64,000 nucleotides of DNA, taken from assembly GCA_026770025.1 (NCBI GenBank), contig JAMXDE010000018.1, positions 1,116,001-1,180,000 on the forward strand, in the 5' to 3' direction. Below the pieces are notes generated by a model, which was not told the DNA's origin, did no database searches, and saw only the letters and a program-made list of their open reading frames with translations. This document shows positions 1 to 11,043 of this stretch, piece by piece; the stretch's first letter is position 1; each line of letters begins with the position of its first letter. Made by a program: the position numbers and the translations under genes. Source of the DNA: Craspedostauros australis (taxonomy: Eukaryota > Bacillariophyta > Bacillariophyceae > Mastogloiales > Achnanthaceae).

Positions 1-3000
1 GCTTCGTCGCCGGAGGGTAGGATTTCGTCATCCTCATGATTGGATTCGCTCCGATCTTCCTCGTCATTCTGGATTAGTTGAGTCACTACTCCGTCGTCCT
101 CATTATCCTCGTCATCACTGTCTGATAGAATGTAGTACCTGTTGCTGTCAGCGAAAGATACTCTCTTCGCTTCCGATGTTTGACGCGTTGCCGTCCTTGG
201 CGTTGCTCCCTTTCGTCCGATGGTTGTGAAGCCGTCTGCGTCCGTTGTTTCTGTTTCGTTGGATACGTTCGGTGCTGGTGCCCAGCCACGGAACTGTCCG
301 TATGATTGATTGAGCCACTTGATGTCGCGTGAACAGATGAGTGACTTGGTCGATGGTCTGTACATGTTGTAGACCCCTGATGCATGTTGGTGTGCATATC
401 CGATGAACACCATCTCTTCTCCTCTGTTCTTGAGTTTCGCGGTAATCCCGCCGTAGGTAGTCTTCACAACACCCACCTCTCCAAATGTGCGGAGCGCGTT
501 CGCATATGGTGGATCGTTGCCGAAGAATTGTCGATGTGGTGACTCCTTCTGGTTCTTCGCTACGGTGATATTGGCGATAGCAGTGGCAGTGCTAGCAGCT
601 GCTGCCCACAGGCCATGCCTATACTCTTCGTCGAGCTGTGCTCCGTTGAGCATGGAGCGAATCTTGGTGTAGAGGTACGCGAACTTGCGTTCCACTCTTC
701 CGTTCTGTTGCGGCGTGTTCGATGCCGTGTATTCGAATTTCACGTTGAGTCCTGCATCGATGAGAATATCCTCCGTGGATTTGTTCTCTCCGCTGTTGTC
801 ACCTCGGAAGATGATCTGTTGGTCACCAGTCTGTGACTTGATCGTCTGGATGAATCGTTTGATGTATCCTGGTTGATCACTCTTGTTCTTGAGAAAGAAA
901 CTCCAGCAGTGATCCGTGCAGTCGTCCACGATCAGGGTCCAGTAGCGTTTATCTCCGAAGCTTATGTGTTTAGTGTAACTAATGTCAATGAAGAACCGTT
1001 CGCCGCGGCGAGTAGCTCTTGGAATAGTTGCCTTTGGAATATTCTTCACTCTTGCGTTCGCGACCGCGCAGTCACGACACACCGGCATCTCGCCGATGAT
1101 TTTCCATCCGTATTGAGCGGCCGTCCGCTTCATGGTCTCGAGTGGCGCGTGGCCGAGTATTCGGTGCAAGTTCACCGCGCTGATCTCCTTGGATGGATTC
1201 TTGACGATGGCTGTGCAAGCCTTGTCGTCGTCTGTTGGCATGATGGGATGCATCTGCACTCCCGTGATGAATCCGTTGGATGTGGGGAAGACTCGATCGA
1301 ACACGATCTTCGTTCCGGATCCGTTGATGATGTCCATCAGAATGCCGTTGTTACCAAGCTGGTAACCGTTGTACAGAGCCTTGTTCGTGGAGAAAAGGTT
1401 CACCGCCATCTTGGGTGTGTACTTCACATCATCGAGCCGGATGACGTGGCCAGTGTTGTCTCGCTGTTTGACTTTCAAGCGAATGGATCCCATCTTGGGA
1501 GAGTCCAGCTTCGTGCTGTCTCCCACTTGGACGAAGGACTTGATGTGCCGCACGTTGAAGAGAGCGGCGTCCGAGTTGACGATGTGACACGAAGCTCCGC
1601 TATCGGCGAGCCAGGTGTCTTTGTTGACCTTGTCCTTGTACTTGGTGCTCAGTTCGTGGAGTTGCTCCACAGCTGCCGCAGCTATCTCGTCGTCGAAGCT
1701 GCCGTCGTCGTTGTCTTCGTGGACTCCATCTTCGTTGTATGGATGATGATGGTCTCCGTCATCCATGTCGTCGGGTAGTTGCGCGTAGTCCGATGGAATC
1801 GTAGTGTTCCGATGAGATCCTGTGGCTGGATCGTATGGGTAGACGCGTGATCGCTCTCGCAAGAGCACGCGCATGCATCCTCCAAGGATGTAATGCAGAT
1901 CCGTATCTGGGATCGTTTCCGAGTCGTTCCCTTCCAGTATGCGGTTGACGATGATTGCATTGGCGAGGATCTCTTCGATTGAGTCGAAGTGCTCGGATAG
2001 GATGGATCCCATCATGTTCACCCATATTGGCATGAGTGCTCCTCGTGTCGTTCCTGGGAATACTCGCATTCCCGCTTCCATCACGGCGTCAAAGATGAGC
2101 TGCTTTTGGATTATCAATGCTGTTGCTGTTGCATTCGGGATGGTGCTGTGACGGAGGAGGTAGTCGACGCTATTGGGATTCTCAATATCCGGGAAGTCGA
2201 TATTCGATGGATAGACGACACGCTCGTTTGGATTGAAGCTGTCGTCTGGATGATTGCCGTCCTCGGATTCGTCGCTGTCATCCTCGTCGAAGATGCCCGA
2301 TCTGTTGTTCCCCGCCGCTGGAGGAGGCGGCGCCGCGGCGCGGCGCGTTTCGCCTTGATTGATGAAGGTTCCCGTTCTCTCGTATCTCCCAGCTTGAGGA
2401 GGAGGCAACTCGTCACGGTTCGCCTCGTCGTCTTCATCTGCGCCGTCCTCGTCGGCGTCGTCGTCGTCGTCATCGCTCATGGCCTCTTCGATGTCGCTAT
2501 CGTTGGCCTCGTCCATCTCAGCTTCGTCGCCGTATGAACCGATCAGGTCGTGCGCGTTGAAGCAGCATTCGTAGCTCACTTCGCGTCTTGGATCCACCTC
2601 GTGGATGATTGGCTCCTCACTGAGCCACTCCGGGATGATCTCATCATCCTGCACTTCGTCGTCACTCCCGACGTATTCGAAGTTATCGAAGAAGGAGTCT
2701 TCGATGTAGTCGTCGGACACCAACATGCAGAGCGGCATGTCCTTTGCAGAGAGTACCATCTCGTGCCCGCTCTTGTCGTGTCCTTCCGTAGCCGCGTTGG
2801 CTTGTTCGTTGTTCTTCTTCTCGTTGAACTTCTTCTTTCGGCACTCCGCCTCACGATGTCCGAAGATGCCACAGTAGTTGCACTTGCCCTTGAAGCCGCT
2901 TCCCTTGTTGCGCTTTCCGTTCATCTTGTTGTTGTTGTTGTTGTTTTTCTTGTTGTTCGGTTTCTTGCGTTCTGGGCAATCGGCGGATCTATGGCCATAC

Positions 3001-4178
3001 ACGCCACAGTTGTGGCAAGTACCCTTGAAGTTACCGGTGCTTGTGAAGCCGGTGTCGTTGCTCTTCGTGTTGCTGTCTTGGAAGTCGTCGACGTATGCCT
3101 TGCCTCCTCTGTGGGTGGCGTATGCAGTACGGAGTACTCCTCTGATCGCGTTGATGGTAACCAGTTCCGGATTGAACGTGAGTTGGTGTTGGAAGTTCAC
3201 GACGTGGGTTTTGTATTCCACGCTCACCGTGCTGAGGATCTGCATGATCATTTCCTCGTCTGTAATCTCGTATTTGACATCGTGGAGACGCGATCGTAGA
3301 CTCTCGAGTTGCGTGATGTAGATGTCGGGGTCCGTGTCTCTCTTCATCTTTTCGTTGTTGAATTGGCGCTTGAGTTTGATCTTCGTTACTGCGTCGGATG
3401 GTCGGAACTTCTCCGCGAGAACGTTCCACGCTCCGTGTGCGTCTCCTTCGGGGTAGTCGACGGAGATGCATTGGTTGATGTACTGGATGGCTTGCTTGCC
3501 CTTTCCTTTTTCTGCATCCATCATGAGGATCAGATCGCTGAAGCAATCGCATCCCAGCTCGTAGATCTCCTCCATCGCTTCCTTGTCTTCATCGGCGGCT
3601 GCCGCGATCTCGCTCACTGTTGGCACCTTGGTCTTGCCCAACATCACGTCTCTCGTCTTCTGTGCACGAGCGTATGCCTTCGCTTGGGACTCCCATGCGC
3701 TGTAGTCTTCCTGTTCACCGCTGAACATCGGCGCCTTGATGCGTCGCTTGTTCACGTTGGCTGATGTCGCCATGTTGATTCGTTGTTTCGTCGTTGGTGC
3801 GCTCGCGCCCTTGATTTTCGTCTGTTTCTGTGTTGTCGATTCTTCGATTTTCGCCTGTTGTTGCGCGGAGATTGTTTTCGTCACAAATTCTCCTCCTGGT
3901 GGTGTCTCACTTTTCCCACCCTGTTTGGCTGTGCGAATGCTCTTCGTCACACCAGTCTCCTCTTGCTTGATCGCCTTGAGAATCCTCTTCTCCTTACGAT
4001 GTAGTCTTGCAGACCGTTCTTCTTCGGTCTCGTCGATCGCGCTTGCGTCTGCGCTTGATAGGACAGTAGCCGCGGCTGCTTCCTTCTCTTCTCGTGGTGG
4101 AGTCTCACTCGCACCTTCTTCTCTCTTGATAGTCGGATTGGACAGAGGGATGTCTTTCAATTCCTCTTCCTCGCTCAT
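1..4178 (-). CDS. Copia-3 Gag-Pol coding region, partial (Gag, protease, integrase)
   Basis: Minus-strand coding region beginning at an ATG at 4178, 82 bp inside the LTR, and running off the left window edge. Order: acidic and Lys-rich N terminus, Gag helical domain, two CCHC zinc knuckles near 3010 and 2880, a long acidic linker (2700-1750), an aspartic protease with a DSGAS-type site near 1600, the HHCC integrase region near 1080-1180 and the integrase core to about 600. Reverse transcriptase and RNase H would lie left of position 1. The open frames seen on the plus strand here are antisense shadows. This is an element gene, not a host gene. Confidence 0.85.
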   Translation of the reverse strand, partial: MSEEEELKDIPLSNPTIKREEGASETPPREEKEAAAATVLSSADASAIDETEEERSARLHRKEKRILKAIKQEETGVTKSIRTAKQGGKSETPPGGEFVTKTISAQQQAKIEESTTQKQTKIKGASAPTTKQRINMATSANVNKRRIKAPMFSGEQEDYSAWESQAKAYARAQKTRDVMLGKTKVPTVSEIAAAADEDKEAMEEIYELGCDCFSDLILMMDAEKGKGKQAIQYINQCISVDYPEGDAHGAWNVLAEKFRPSDAVTKIKLKRQFNNEKMKRDTDPDIYITQLESLRSRLHDVKYEITDEEMIMQILSTVSVEYKTHVVNFQHQLTFNPELVTINAIRGVLRTAYATHRGGKAYVDDFQDSNTKSNDTGFTSTGNFKGTCHNCGVYGHRSADCPERKKPNNKKNNNNNNKMNGKRNKGSGFKGKCNYCGIFGHREAECRKKKFNEKKNNEQANAATEGHDKSGHEMVLSAKDMPLCMLVSDDYIEDSFFDNFEYVGSDDEVQDDEIIPEWLSEEPIIHEVDPRREVSYECCFNAHDLIGSYGDEAEMDEANDSDIEEAMSDDDDDDADEDGADEDDEANRDELPPPQAGRYERTGTFINQGETRRAAAPPPPAAGNNRSGIFDEDDSDESEDGNHPDDSFNPNERVVYPSNIDFPDIENPNSVDYLLRHSTIPNATATALIIQKQLIFDAVMEAGMRVFPGTTRGALMPIWVNMMGSILSEHFDSIEEILANAIIVNRILEGNDSETIPDTDLHYILGGCMRVLLRERSRVYPYDPATGSHRNTTIPSDYAQLPDDMDDGDHHHPYNEDGVHEDNDDGSFDDEIAAAAVEQLHELSTKYKDKVNKDTWLADSGASCHIVNSDAALFNVRHIKSFVQVGDSTKLDSPKMGSIRLKVKQRDNTGHVIRLDDVKYTPKMAVNLFSTNKALYNGYQLGNNGILMDIINGSGTKIVFDRVFPTSNGFITGVQMHPIMPTDDDKACTAIVKNPSKEISAVNLHRILGHAPLETMKRTAAQYGWKIIGEMPVCRDCAVANARVKNIPKATIPRATRRGERFFIDISYTKHISFGDKRYWTLIVDDCTDHCWSFFLKNKSDQPGYIKRFIQTIKSQTGDQQIIFRGDNSGENKSTEDILIDAGLNVKFEYTASNTPQQNGRVERKFAYLYTKIRSMLNGAQLDEEYRHGLWAAAASTATAIANITVAKNQKESPHRQFFGNDPPYANALRTFGEVGVVKTTYGGITAKLKNRGEEMVFIGYAHQHASGVYNMYRPSTKSLICSRDIKWLNQSYGQFRGWAPAPNVSNETETTDADGFTTIGRKGATPRTATRQTSEAKRVSFADSNRYYILSDSDDEDNEDDGVVTQLIQNDEEDRSESNHEDDEILPSGDE

Positions 4179-4248
4179 TCAGCCTGCTGCTCTTGAATGA
4201 TGTTCGTCTTCCTCGCACGATACGATTCGCGGGCTCGCCCTGATCTAT

Positions 4249-4260
4249 CGTTTATAAACG
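4249..4260. repeat. 12-bp palindrome just inside the Copia-3 LTR
   Basis: CGTTTATAAACG lies immediately inside the 5' LTR, where the primer-binding site is expected. The same palindrome is at the same place in Copia-2 (32926-32937), and a variant (CGTTTCGAAACG) is in Copia-1 (27424-27435). Confidence 0.8.
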
Positions 4261-5051
4261 TGTTGGCAAGTTCCGCGCACGGTAACCTACGATCGTGGAA
4301 GATGGTGTTGGTTGATAGTCGTCTGTTTGCTATTTCATTACTTGGCTACTCCGATGCTCTCGGTGTACGCCCGTTCTCTTGCCCGATGCTCTCGGCGCTT
4401 CAATCTGTTTCGTAGATTCGGTCTCCGACTATGAGTCGGTACGCGAGATCCTCTCTCGCTCCTCTCTGTATTCTCTCTCTCTCTCTCAACATCGTGTGCT
4501 CGTGCTACACGATCCTCCGTGTTTGATGCGTGCTCCGCATTCGACACTCCGTTCATTCAGTACTGGCTTCTACTCCATGAGTACTTACCATTTGAAGTTC
4601 ACCTTCAGTATCCATGATCTTCATGAGTCATCGTATCTTCGCCTCCTGCTCTGACTTGGAGACAGCTGTCGACGTGGTGACATGTTGACATCCTGTCGAC
4701 GTCAGTAGGCGTCCTTCTGCTCTCCAGATGTCACGTTCCATTGGTGATGCAGTAGTCTGTCAGATGATATCGTCATCTGAGGTTTAGTTGGGAAGTACCT
4801 CGAGATTCTCTTGGTACCATTGATGCATGGACGGACGATTTTCTGATTCTTCCAGAAATCGTTATTTGCAAATTTCCTCCAGAAATCTTGCCCCTTTTTG
4901 TGTGTTCCATTTCCCCTGTAATTCTGACGAATCACAGCATACTATCGACACGAGTATAGTTATACCGTCCAAGTGCGTATGAGAGAATAGCGGGTGAACG
5001 ATGCACATATACACGTACATCTTGATATATACTCACATGTACATCTCGACA
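4261..5051 (-). repeat. 5' LTR of Copia-3 (791 bp)
   Basis: On the minus strand it begins TGTCGAGATGTACATG and ends CTTGCCAACA. It matches the two Copia-2 LTRs and the solo LTR at 45568-46360 along its length, with scattered differences. A TC-rich microsatellite lies near 4470-4495. The boundary at 4261 is set by alignment with the Copia-2 LTR end, and the boundary at 5051 by the start of transposase-coding sequence. Confidence 0.92.
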
Positions 5052-6143
5052 TACAAGCACCTTCCTGATCCCGAGAAAATCTCTCGCAAGAAGGGTGAAC
5101 TGTACTTCCAACCACTGGAAATCACGGGCAGCAAGGAAACAGATGGTCATCGTGTTAAGCCCAAGCCGAAGTACAGCCTCAAGAAATTCTTCCGCGAAAA
5201 AGAACTCCCCGCACTGGATTCGCTCGCCAGCAAAATCAAGGCCGAAACCGGAAAGAACGTGGTGATTCGGTACCAGATGGATGGCGCAGGGCCACACAGA
5301 GACACGGAGCTACTTAGATTCATCAACAAGGAGTTCGACAGTCGCGGATGGCACTTACGACTGCAACCACCAAATTCTCCCATCACGAATGTGAAAGACG
5401 ATGCGATATTCCCAGCGATGTCAAAACACGTGTCAGCGTATCAAGGTGAGCACCATGGAAGCCGATTGCTTACCACTGAGGCATTGTGGAATGCTTGTGG
5501 AACCTGTTGGAAACAATTCAAGCTGGACAAGGTGGCTAGCGCGTATGTTCGCCACAATCAGATTGCCTACGCAATTTGTGCTGCAAAAGGAGGTGACGAA
5601 TTTGTGACGGAGCGCAAGGGACTGCACATGAATGTGCGGAAACAAACGTCCACGGAATTCGACAAAGAGGGCAACAAGATCGGCGTTACCGTGTCTCACA
5701 CGGACTTCGTGTTGGAGGAGGATGAGGCTACCCGCGCGACCACCAACAAACCAACTGCAACAGACAACAAAGGCAAATCAGCTGACTTCAAATACGCCAA
5801 GCCCGACATCAAAGGTATGTACGATGATGCGCTCAAGGTGATGGCTGTCAGTGGACTGCAGTGCCTGAAAACGAATCTGCCAACAACCAGCAGCCTCATT
5901 CCGTTGCTGGAGAAGCAAATCGTTGCGACAACCAGAGCCAACGAGGAGGCTGAGCAACAGAAGAAAGACGAGAAGAGAAAGAAGCAACCCAGCAAGAGCA
6001 AAGCCGACATCATTGAGCCTTGCAACAACAACAGCAAAGCCAAAGCAGCACCCACCATGAACACATTCGAAGTGGCCATGTTCGTTGGCAAGGACGAGCA
6101 TCACAGCAAAGCAGAGCAGGATACCAACACAGCAGAGATGTAG
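5052..6143 (+). pseudogene. mariner-like transposase, C-terminal part, cut by Copia-3
   Basis: About 363 codons open from the Copia junction to a stop at 6141-6143; the 5' part is missing because Copia-3 inserted here. The block MDGAGPHRD corresponds to the second catalytic Asp block of plant- and stramenopile-type mariner transposases, and LQPPNSP followed by NVKDD to the third block (family norm: QPPNSPDxNVLDLGFF). The Asp of the SPD triplet is replaced by Ile, while an Asp remains in the NVxD position. An unusually long tail follows, rich in Lys, Gln and Asn and ending in low-complexity sequence. No terminal inverted repeat or TA duplication could be placed. It is probably a dead DNA transposon copy. 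Confidence 0.7.
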
Positions 6144-6263
6144 CTGCAAATCAAAGTAGTAGTATTATATGTTATAGGCACACCTGTGATTGGAGTGCCT
6201 GTGTGCACATCGTCTGTTTGATGGCATGGAGGATTGTGATGTGTGATGTGTGATGTGTGGTGT

Positions 6264-6311
6264 GTGGTGTGGTGTGGTGTGGTGTGGTGTGGTGTGGTGT
6301 GGTGTGGTGTG
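6264..6311. repeat. GGTGT pentanucleotide microsatellite
   Basis: About ten nearly perfect copies of GGTGT/TGTGG, preceded by imperfect TGTGATG repeats from about 6236. Confidence 0.95.
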
Positions 6312-6775
6312 TGATGTTTGTTTTGTGTTTTGTGACGAGTGGTGTGAATTGTGTGACGCGGACCGTATTTTTGTGTCGTGAATGGTGTGCGTCGTGGAGC
6401 CATCGCGTCGTGGAGCCGGCACGTTGTGTTGTGCCGTTCTGGTCGGAAAATTTCCATCCGAACCACACACAAAAACGCTCCAAGGCCTCAACTGCGTCGA
6501 TCGGAGCGCCAGCACAATCGGTGTGTGTCGCACAAACCAATCGAATGGCAAAGCCTCCTCTTGGTTGGTACCGCACTCGTACATCTGTACCACATCGTGC
6601 CATGCCAGTATTCCGCTTTCTCTTCATCACACATGTGCAACCCTCGCGATCGTTGCTGCCATCAAGTCCAAGCGTCTGTACTCGTCACTGGAGCACCAAC
6701 GATGCATCCTCTGATCATTCATCTCTGCTCGTGCCCTGCCGACGGCGCTGCCACTAGCACAATCGTCATGTATTG

Positions 6776-6801
6776 GTAGAGTAGAGTAGAGTAGAGTAGA
6801 G
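6776..6801. repeat. GTAGA microsatellite
   Basis: About five perfect copies of a GTAGA/TAGAG pentanucleotide. Confidence 0.9.
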
Positions 6802-7487
6802 CGCAACGAATCCACACCATACCATGCTCATATGCTATACTATGCTATGTTGTGATGTGCTAGTGCAGCTCCTATAATATGTTACATTCGATGAGCTATT
6901 CCGTCGTCTGCGTGCTGAAGACGAACACGCAGGACGCCCCCTTCTGCAGATACAGACGTTCTGGGTAACCAAACGTGGCATCACCGAGTCTTCGTTTTAG
7001 TTCGCACATAACGTTTCCTCGCTGAGCTGGCCTCGAACAAGACAAGTTTAGAATACTCGACGAGTTGTACGACAAGAACGCAAGTGCACTCGTATGGATG
7101 TCTGGACGGAGTGGTTGAAACTGTAGTCAAGTTGTGTGGTTCATCTTCGGATATGCTCCCTTGAAGTCATGGGCAAAGGTACCATATCATGCTATACTAG
7201 CACATGGAAGTACGAGAATGCACAACTGGCAAGGCGCAGCACAGCACAGGATGCAAACGATTGTTCCATGACTGTATTGTAACATGTATTCTATTCTTCG
7301 ATCATCGTGCCATATGCAACGATGGAGTTGAGTTGAGCCATTTGTTCTGAATATGGATCGCATCCATGCTGTCTTGCCGCTGCGGAAGATGCGACCGTAT
7401 GAGCATGGGCGTACATGTGGATACGTCGTGATGTTTGTACTCCCACTCCTGTTCGCGCCCTGAGAGTGCGGTCAGCCATTTCATTTT

Positions 7488-10209
7488 TCAAGAGCATGCA
7501 TCGTTATTTTGTCCAGGGCAGTCGTTGGATGGGCTGTCGATGGTGTAGGTCCAGCCAGGAGAGCCGCTGCACATGTCTGTCGCCATGCAGTCCTGACAGT
7601 TGCTTGGAGCCGCGCAGGTGTTCGCCGCCACGACCAGATCATCAACCGCCAAGTTGGAGTTTGCAACACCGTTACAGCTGTCTTGTGACAAGCATGTGCC
7701 ACTGCCGATGGTGATACAACCGAGAGTCTTGAACGGGCCAGCGTGAACATTCTGACTAGCGCGTTGTCCCTCACAAGCGTTCATCCCCACGTCGATGTTG
7801 GCAAGCGTAGGTGTGGCGATACTGGGAGACTGGTCGGCGCAAATTCCAAGGCCTTTGCAGCCGTCCCCGCCATTTCATCCTGCGTGTTGGGTCCAGATGT
7901 TACCATAGATGTTCTGCCCAAGATTCTCGCAGCTGTTTGTGCTGGTTCATGCGGCTGGCCCGATGATCTGGTAGCCAATGGTGGCCGTGGCACTGGGAGG
8001 GCTGGAAAAAGATCCAAGATTCTTGCAGGATTTTGGTCCCAGACAGCTGCTGAGGATGATGGCATCCTTCGAAACCTCTTCGCAGGAACTATCACTTGCA
8101 CATGAGTCCAGGGTGATGATGATGTCGCCCCTGAGAGTCCAACTGAGAGTTCCTCAGCGGCAGGCCCCGCCCACAGCACCGCATCTCGTGGATAGGCTTG
8201 CGGCGTTCGCAGTGAGAAGGATGCCATCGCCTTCGAGAGCAGTGAGGATGGCTGCGATTGCTTGGGGGTCATTCTTGATGCGATCAAATCGTACCTGCGC
8301 CTGTTGCTGCGACGTCCGGCTGCCTTGGTCGTCATCGCATCCGAAGATGCTTTTCACAAACCTGTCCTTGTTCATTGGGAGAGACTCGTTGTCGTTGACG
8401 AATTGTGCGCATGTGCCCACATCATCATCGCAGAGGACGACTTGTCTGGAGGTGAAGCCCGCAGTAACCTCCCCAGCCTCATTCAAGCAAAGGGTCTGCA
8501 GGGTGGTCTTGTTGATGGTTGGGGAGTTTGTTGGAACAAAAGTTGACAGATCGGATGGCTGCTCTGTCGGAATCATCGTTGGGGTATCGCTTGCCAGCGG
8601 AGAAGGGGGCGAAAGTTGGGCAATCTGTTGGGCGTTGGTCTTTGTTGATGCAGAATTGATCGACCCTTTTCACTGGTTGGGTCGCCATCGACGTCTTTGG
8701 GGCAGGCGACGGCAGCATCGTAGATAATGAAGACTTCGTCGCTGTCGCAGTTGGTTTTTGTCATGCATTCGTAGCATGCGCCGCTGCTGTCACAGCCATA
8801 GTCTGGCACAATGATGTCAGTTGTCACTGAGTCACCGAATCCCAATCCCGGGCAAGCGTAGGCTGCGGCGCAGGCATTGTCGCCGATGCTCAAGCTGCCC
8901 TGAATCTTCGCAGGTGATGGCAACGAGTGCATGTGCAGTCGTAGTAACCGCTCGCATGTGCTGCGGTGCATGCATATTCACCAAGGCATGCGTTGAACCC
9001 AATTCTGACGTGGCTCTGGGAACGGCTGGGCCCGTACTGTTCAACGCGGTAGCCAACGCTCGCACAGGCGTAGGGTCCAACGCAGGCGCCGCTTTGTATG
9101 ATGGCGTCTCTGTAGGAGTATGTGCCAGCAAGGACGCAGGAAAGATAATCAGTGCAGGCCAGTTGACCAATGAAGGTGACACCGTATGTTGGGTGAGGAC
9201 CATAGCAATTGGAAACATAAAGAGAGTTCATGCCGGCGCATACCCCTTTGCTGGTACAGGATGAAGCCAGGACCAATGTGTTTCGTCCCATCCTGTCGCA
9301 AGATCCAGACCCAATGCAGGCAGTGGTGGCAATGGTCATGAAACTGTAACCGTCGGCGCTGGTACAGTGATACTTCTCTGCACAGCTTGGAGCCCCAGCG
9401 TCCTGGCACATGTAGTAGATGTCCTCGCCACCGAGAGCTGTGAGCAGAGTGGTGCCGGCGGCGGACAATAGCTTCAGCTCCTCAGCTAGCAAGGGGCTGG
9501 ACGCATATTGGTTGAATAGCTTGTGCGCATCCCCCTTGGTCAAGAGGCCAGCGCATGCAAAGTAATTCTGCAATCCTGGTGTGCTTCGAACAGCAGTGAC
9601 GGCCTCGCGGTACGATGTCTTGGATGGATTGCAGATGATGGTCTTTGGCTCGGATGCCTCCGGCGGAAAGCATGGCGGCGCAACATCTGGCTCGCAGGCC
9701 ACGGAGATGCTGGAATCAAATGCAAACGAGATGGTTGTCGGTGCAGATGTAGGCCCTGATGTCGGCATGCTGGTTGCTCCGCCTGTTGGCTGGTCGGTCG
9801 GTGATGAGGTAGGCCTCAGGGTTGGATTGCTGGTTGGCAAGGCAACTGGCCGCCCAGTTGGCCTTGAAGTTGGTGCCCCAGTTGGTGGCAAGGTTGGTGT
9901 AGAAGTCGGTGTTGTCGTCATTATTCAGGCCAACGCAGTTGGTGCCAATGTAGGAGAGCTGGTAGGCGAACTGGTTGGTGCCACACTGGGATTGCTGCTT
10001 GGATTGTTGGACGGTGCTCCCGTCTGTTTGTTACCCTTGACGTTCTTTGGAATGAAACCGCCGTCGCCCTTCAGCAGTCTGGTTGCCTGCATCGCAACAT
10101 GAAGTTCGTTGGTTGGGTCAATCAATCTATGGCCGCGAAGGATGGCATCGATCGTCTTGCATTCGGCGAGCAAGATCGCCGTGATGGTAACTGCCTTGAA
10201 GTTGAGCAT
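7488..10209 (-). pseudogene. Decayed secreted Cys-rich protein with Pro-Thr repeats
   Basis: A protein-like signal runs on the minus strand from an ATG at 10209 to a stop at 7488, but through several frames. It opens with a hydrophobic signal-peptide-like start (MLNFKAVTITAILLA), then a Pro/Thr/Ser repeat tract (PTSxPT units, 10030-9720), then a Cys-rich body with repeats of the type 'ACIGSGSC', 'ACVGPYAC', 'ACLGEYAC' and 'DSCASDSSC'. Such PT-repeat Cys-rich secreted proteins are common in diatoms; no function is known to me. Breaks: in-frame TGA at 9925-9927 and at 8154-8156, and frame changes near 8900-8960, 8580-8700 and 7890-8000. No convincing GT-AG introns explain them. The likely reading is a pseudogene; an unusual multi-intron gene is the alternative. 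Confidence 0.6.
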
Positions 10210-11043
10210 CTTCGGTTTCCACGTGATCTTTGCTTGGTTGTGGTTTGCTGGAATGCTGTTTCTTTCCTCTCGAATTTGGACGAGCGGTTTACTATTGCTC
10301 GTATTTGCTTCGAGGCTCCTTCACACTCGTGGCTGGATCGGTACTTTTGGTTGTGTTGATGTCGTCCCTTGCGCCTTGGCGTTCATGCAGGAGGATCGTG
10401 CTGCACGGTTGCGCAGGATGCATACCGTACCACGTTGATCATGTGCGCACCGCATGTTATCGGAGAAGAAAAATGGAAACAGCAACAGTGGCAAGAATGT
10501 GGATTGGCTGAGCTGTGCATGCATCATTCACAGGATTGGCAGCCGAGGTGAAGACGATGTTGTGGTGATTGGCGAAGCACTGTCGTCTGCGTCGGACAGC
10601 TCGCCAATGCGCTTCGTCGTATTCCGAGACGATTGGCTGTTGCTGGTTTCCATTGTGAGACTGGTCAACGTGGAGTGTTGTTGGCTGTCCTGGCCTGGCA
10701 CATTCTGTTGTCGCCGCGCGCAGTCATCATCTTGTCTTGCGGAGGAAGAGTCACACGATGTCTCTTCCTCTGTTGTGACTCGTTTTTCATGACGTGGAAT
10801 ACGTTCCCTGTGACGTAGAAGACGGATCAGCGAGAGCAAACACACAATAGCTCTAAATATCCAATCGCCGTTTCTCCCAAAAGCAAGCAAACCAGTGACA
10901 ACAAGGGGCCAAAACTCCACAACTAGTGTTATCGTGAGTGCATCAACTGCGACCTGGAGGTAGTACCACACAGCCCATCTGCCGAAGCACCATCAAAAGC
11001 AATCAACTCCAGTATCCATCACAGTTCATCACCGCTGATCACC
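10210..11043. other. Divergent upstream region between the PT-repeat pseudogene and the ABCG gene
   Basis: About 830 bp. A minus-strand frame at 10528-10971 has two hydrophobic stretches and a Ser-rich tail but starts with GTG and has no usable ATG, so it is not called. The last 70 bp before 11044 are CA-rich and probably form the ABCG 5' leader. No TATA-like element could be assigned with confidence. Confidence 0.5.

Larger units (their letters stand above)
1..5051 (-). mobile_element. Copia-3, LTR retrotransposon, left part outside window
   Basis: Ty1/Copia-type LTR retrotransposon on the minus strand; only its 5' LTR and the Gag, protease and integrase part lie in the window. It is closely similar to Copia-2 at 32142-40030, which lies in the opposite orientation, and its LTR belongs to the same family. 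The right end is the LTR terminus at 5051, directly abutting a mariner-like transposase remnant, so the element inserted into that older transposon. The other LTR and any target duplication lie left of the window. The coding part looks open over what is visible, though I checked it only in places. It appears fairly young. Family assignment is secure from the Gag zinc knuckles, the protease and integrase motifs and the LTR ends. Confidence 0.93.
6144..7487. other. Intergenic stretch with two microsatellites
   Basis: No ATG-initiated frame with protein-like composition was found. A GGTGT pentanucleotide tract (6264-6311) and a GTAGA tract (about 6776-6801) are the only clear structures. The open frames across 6170-6780 are caused by the tract and its TG/CA-rich surroundings. 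The piece just after 6143 may be 3' flank of the mariner element. Confidence 0.6.

Noticed and set aside
873-4200. Long plus-strand frames
   Set aside because: They are antisense shadows of the Copia-3 coding region; the same shadows recur on the minus strand under Copia-2.
6170-6780. Overlapping frames around the GGTGT tract
   Set aside because: Generated by low-complexity repeats in all frames.
10528-10971. Minus-strand frame of 147 codons with two hydrophobic stretches, upstream of the ABCG gene
   Set aside because: It begins with GTG and has no ATG before the hydrophobic part; only about 72 bp separate it from the ABCG start, leaving no room for a first exon. Kept only as a note.
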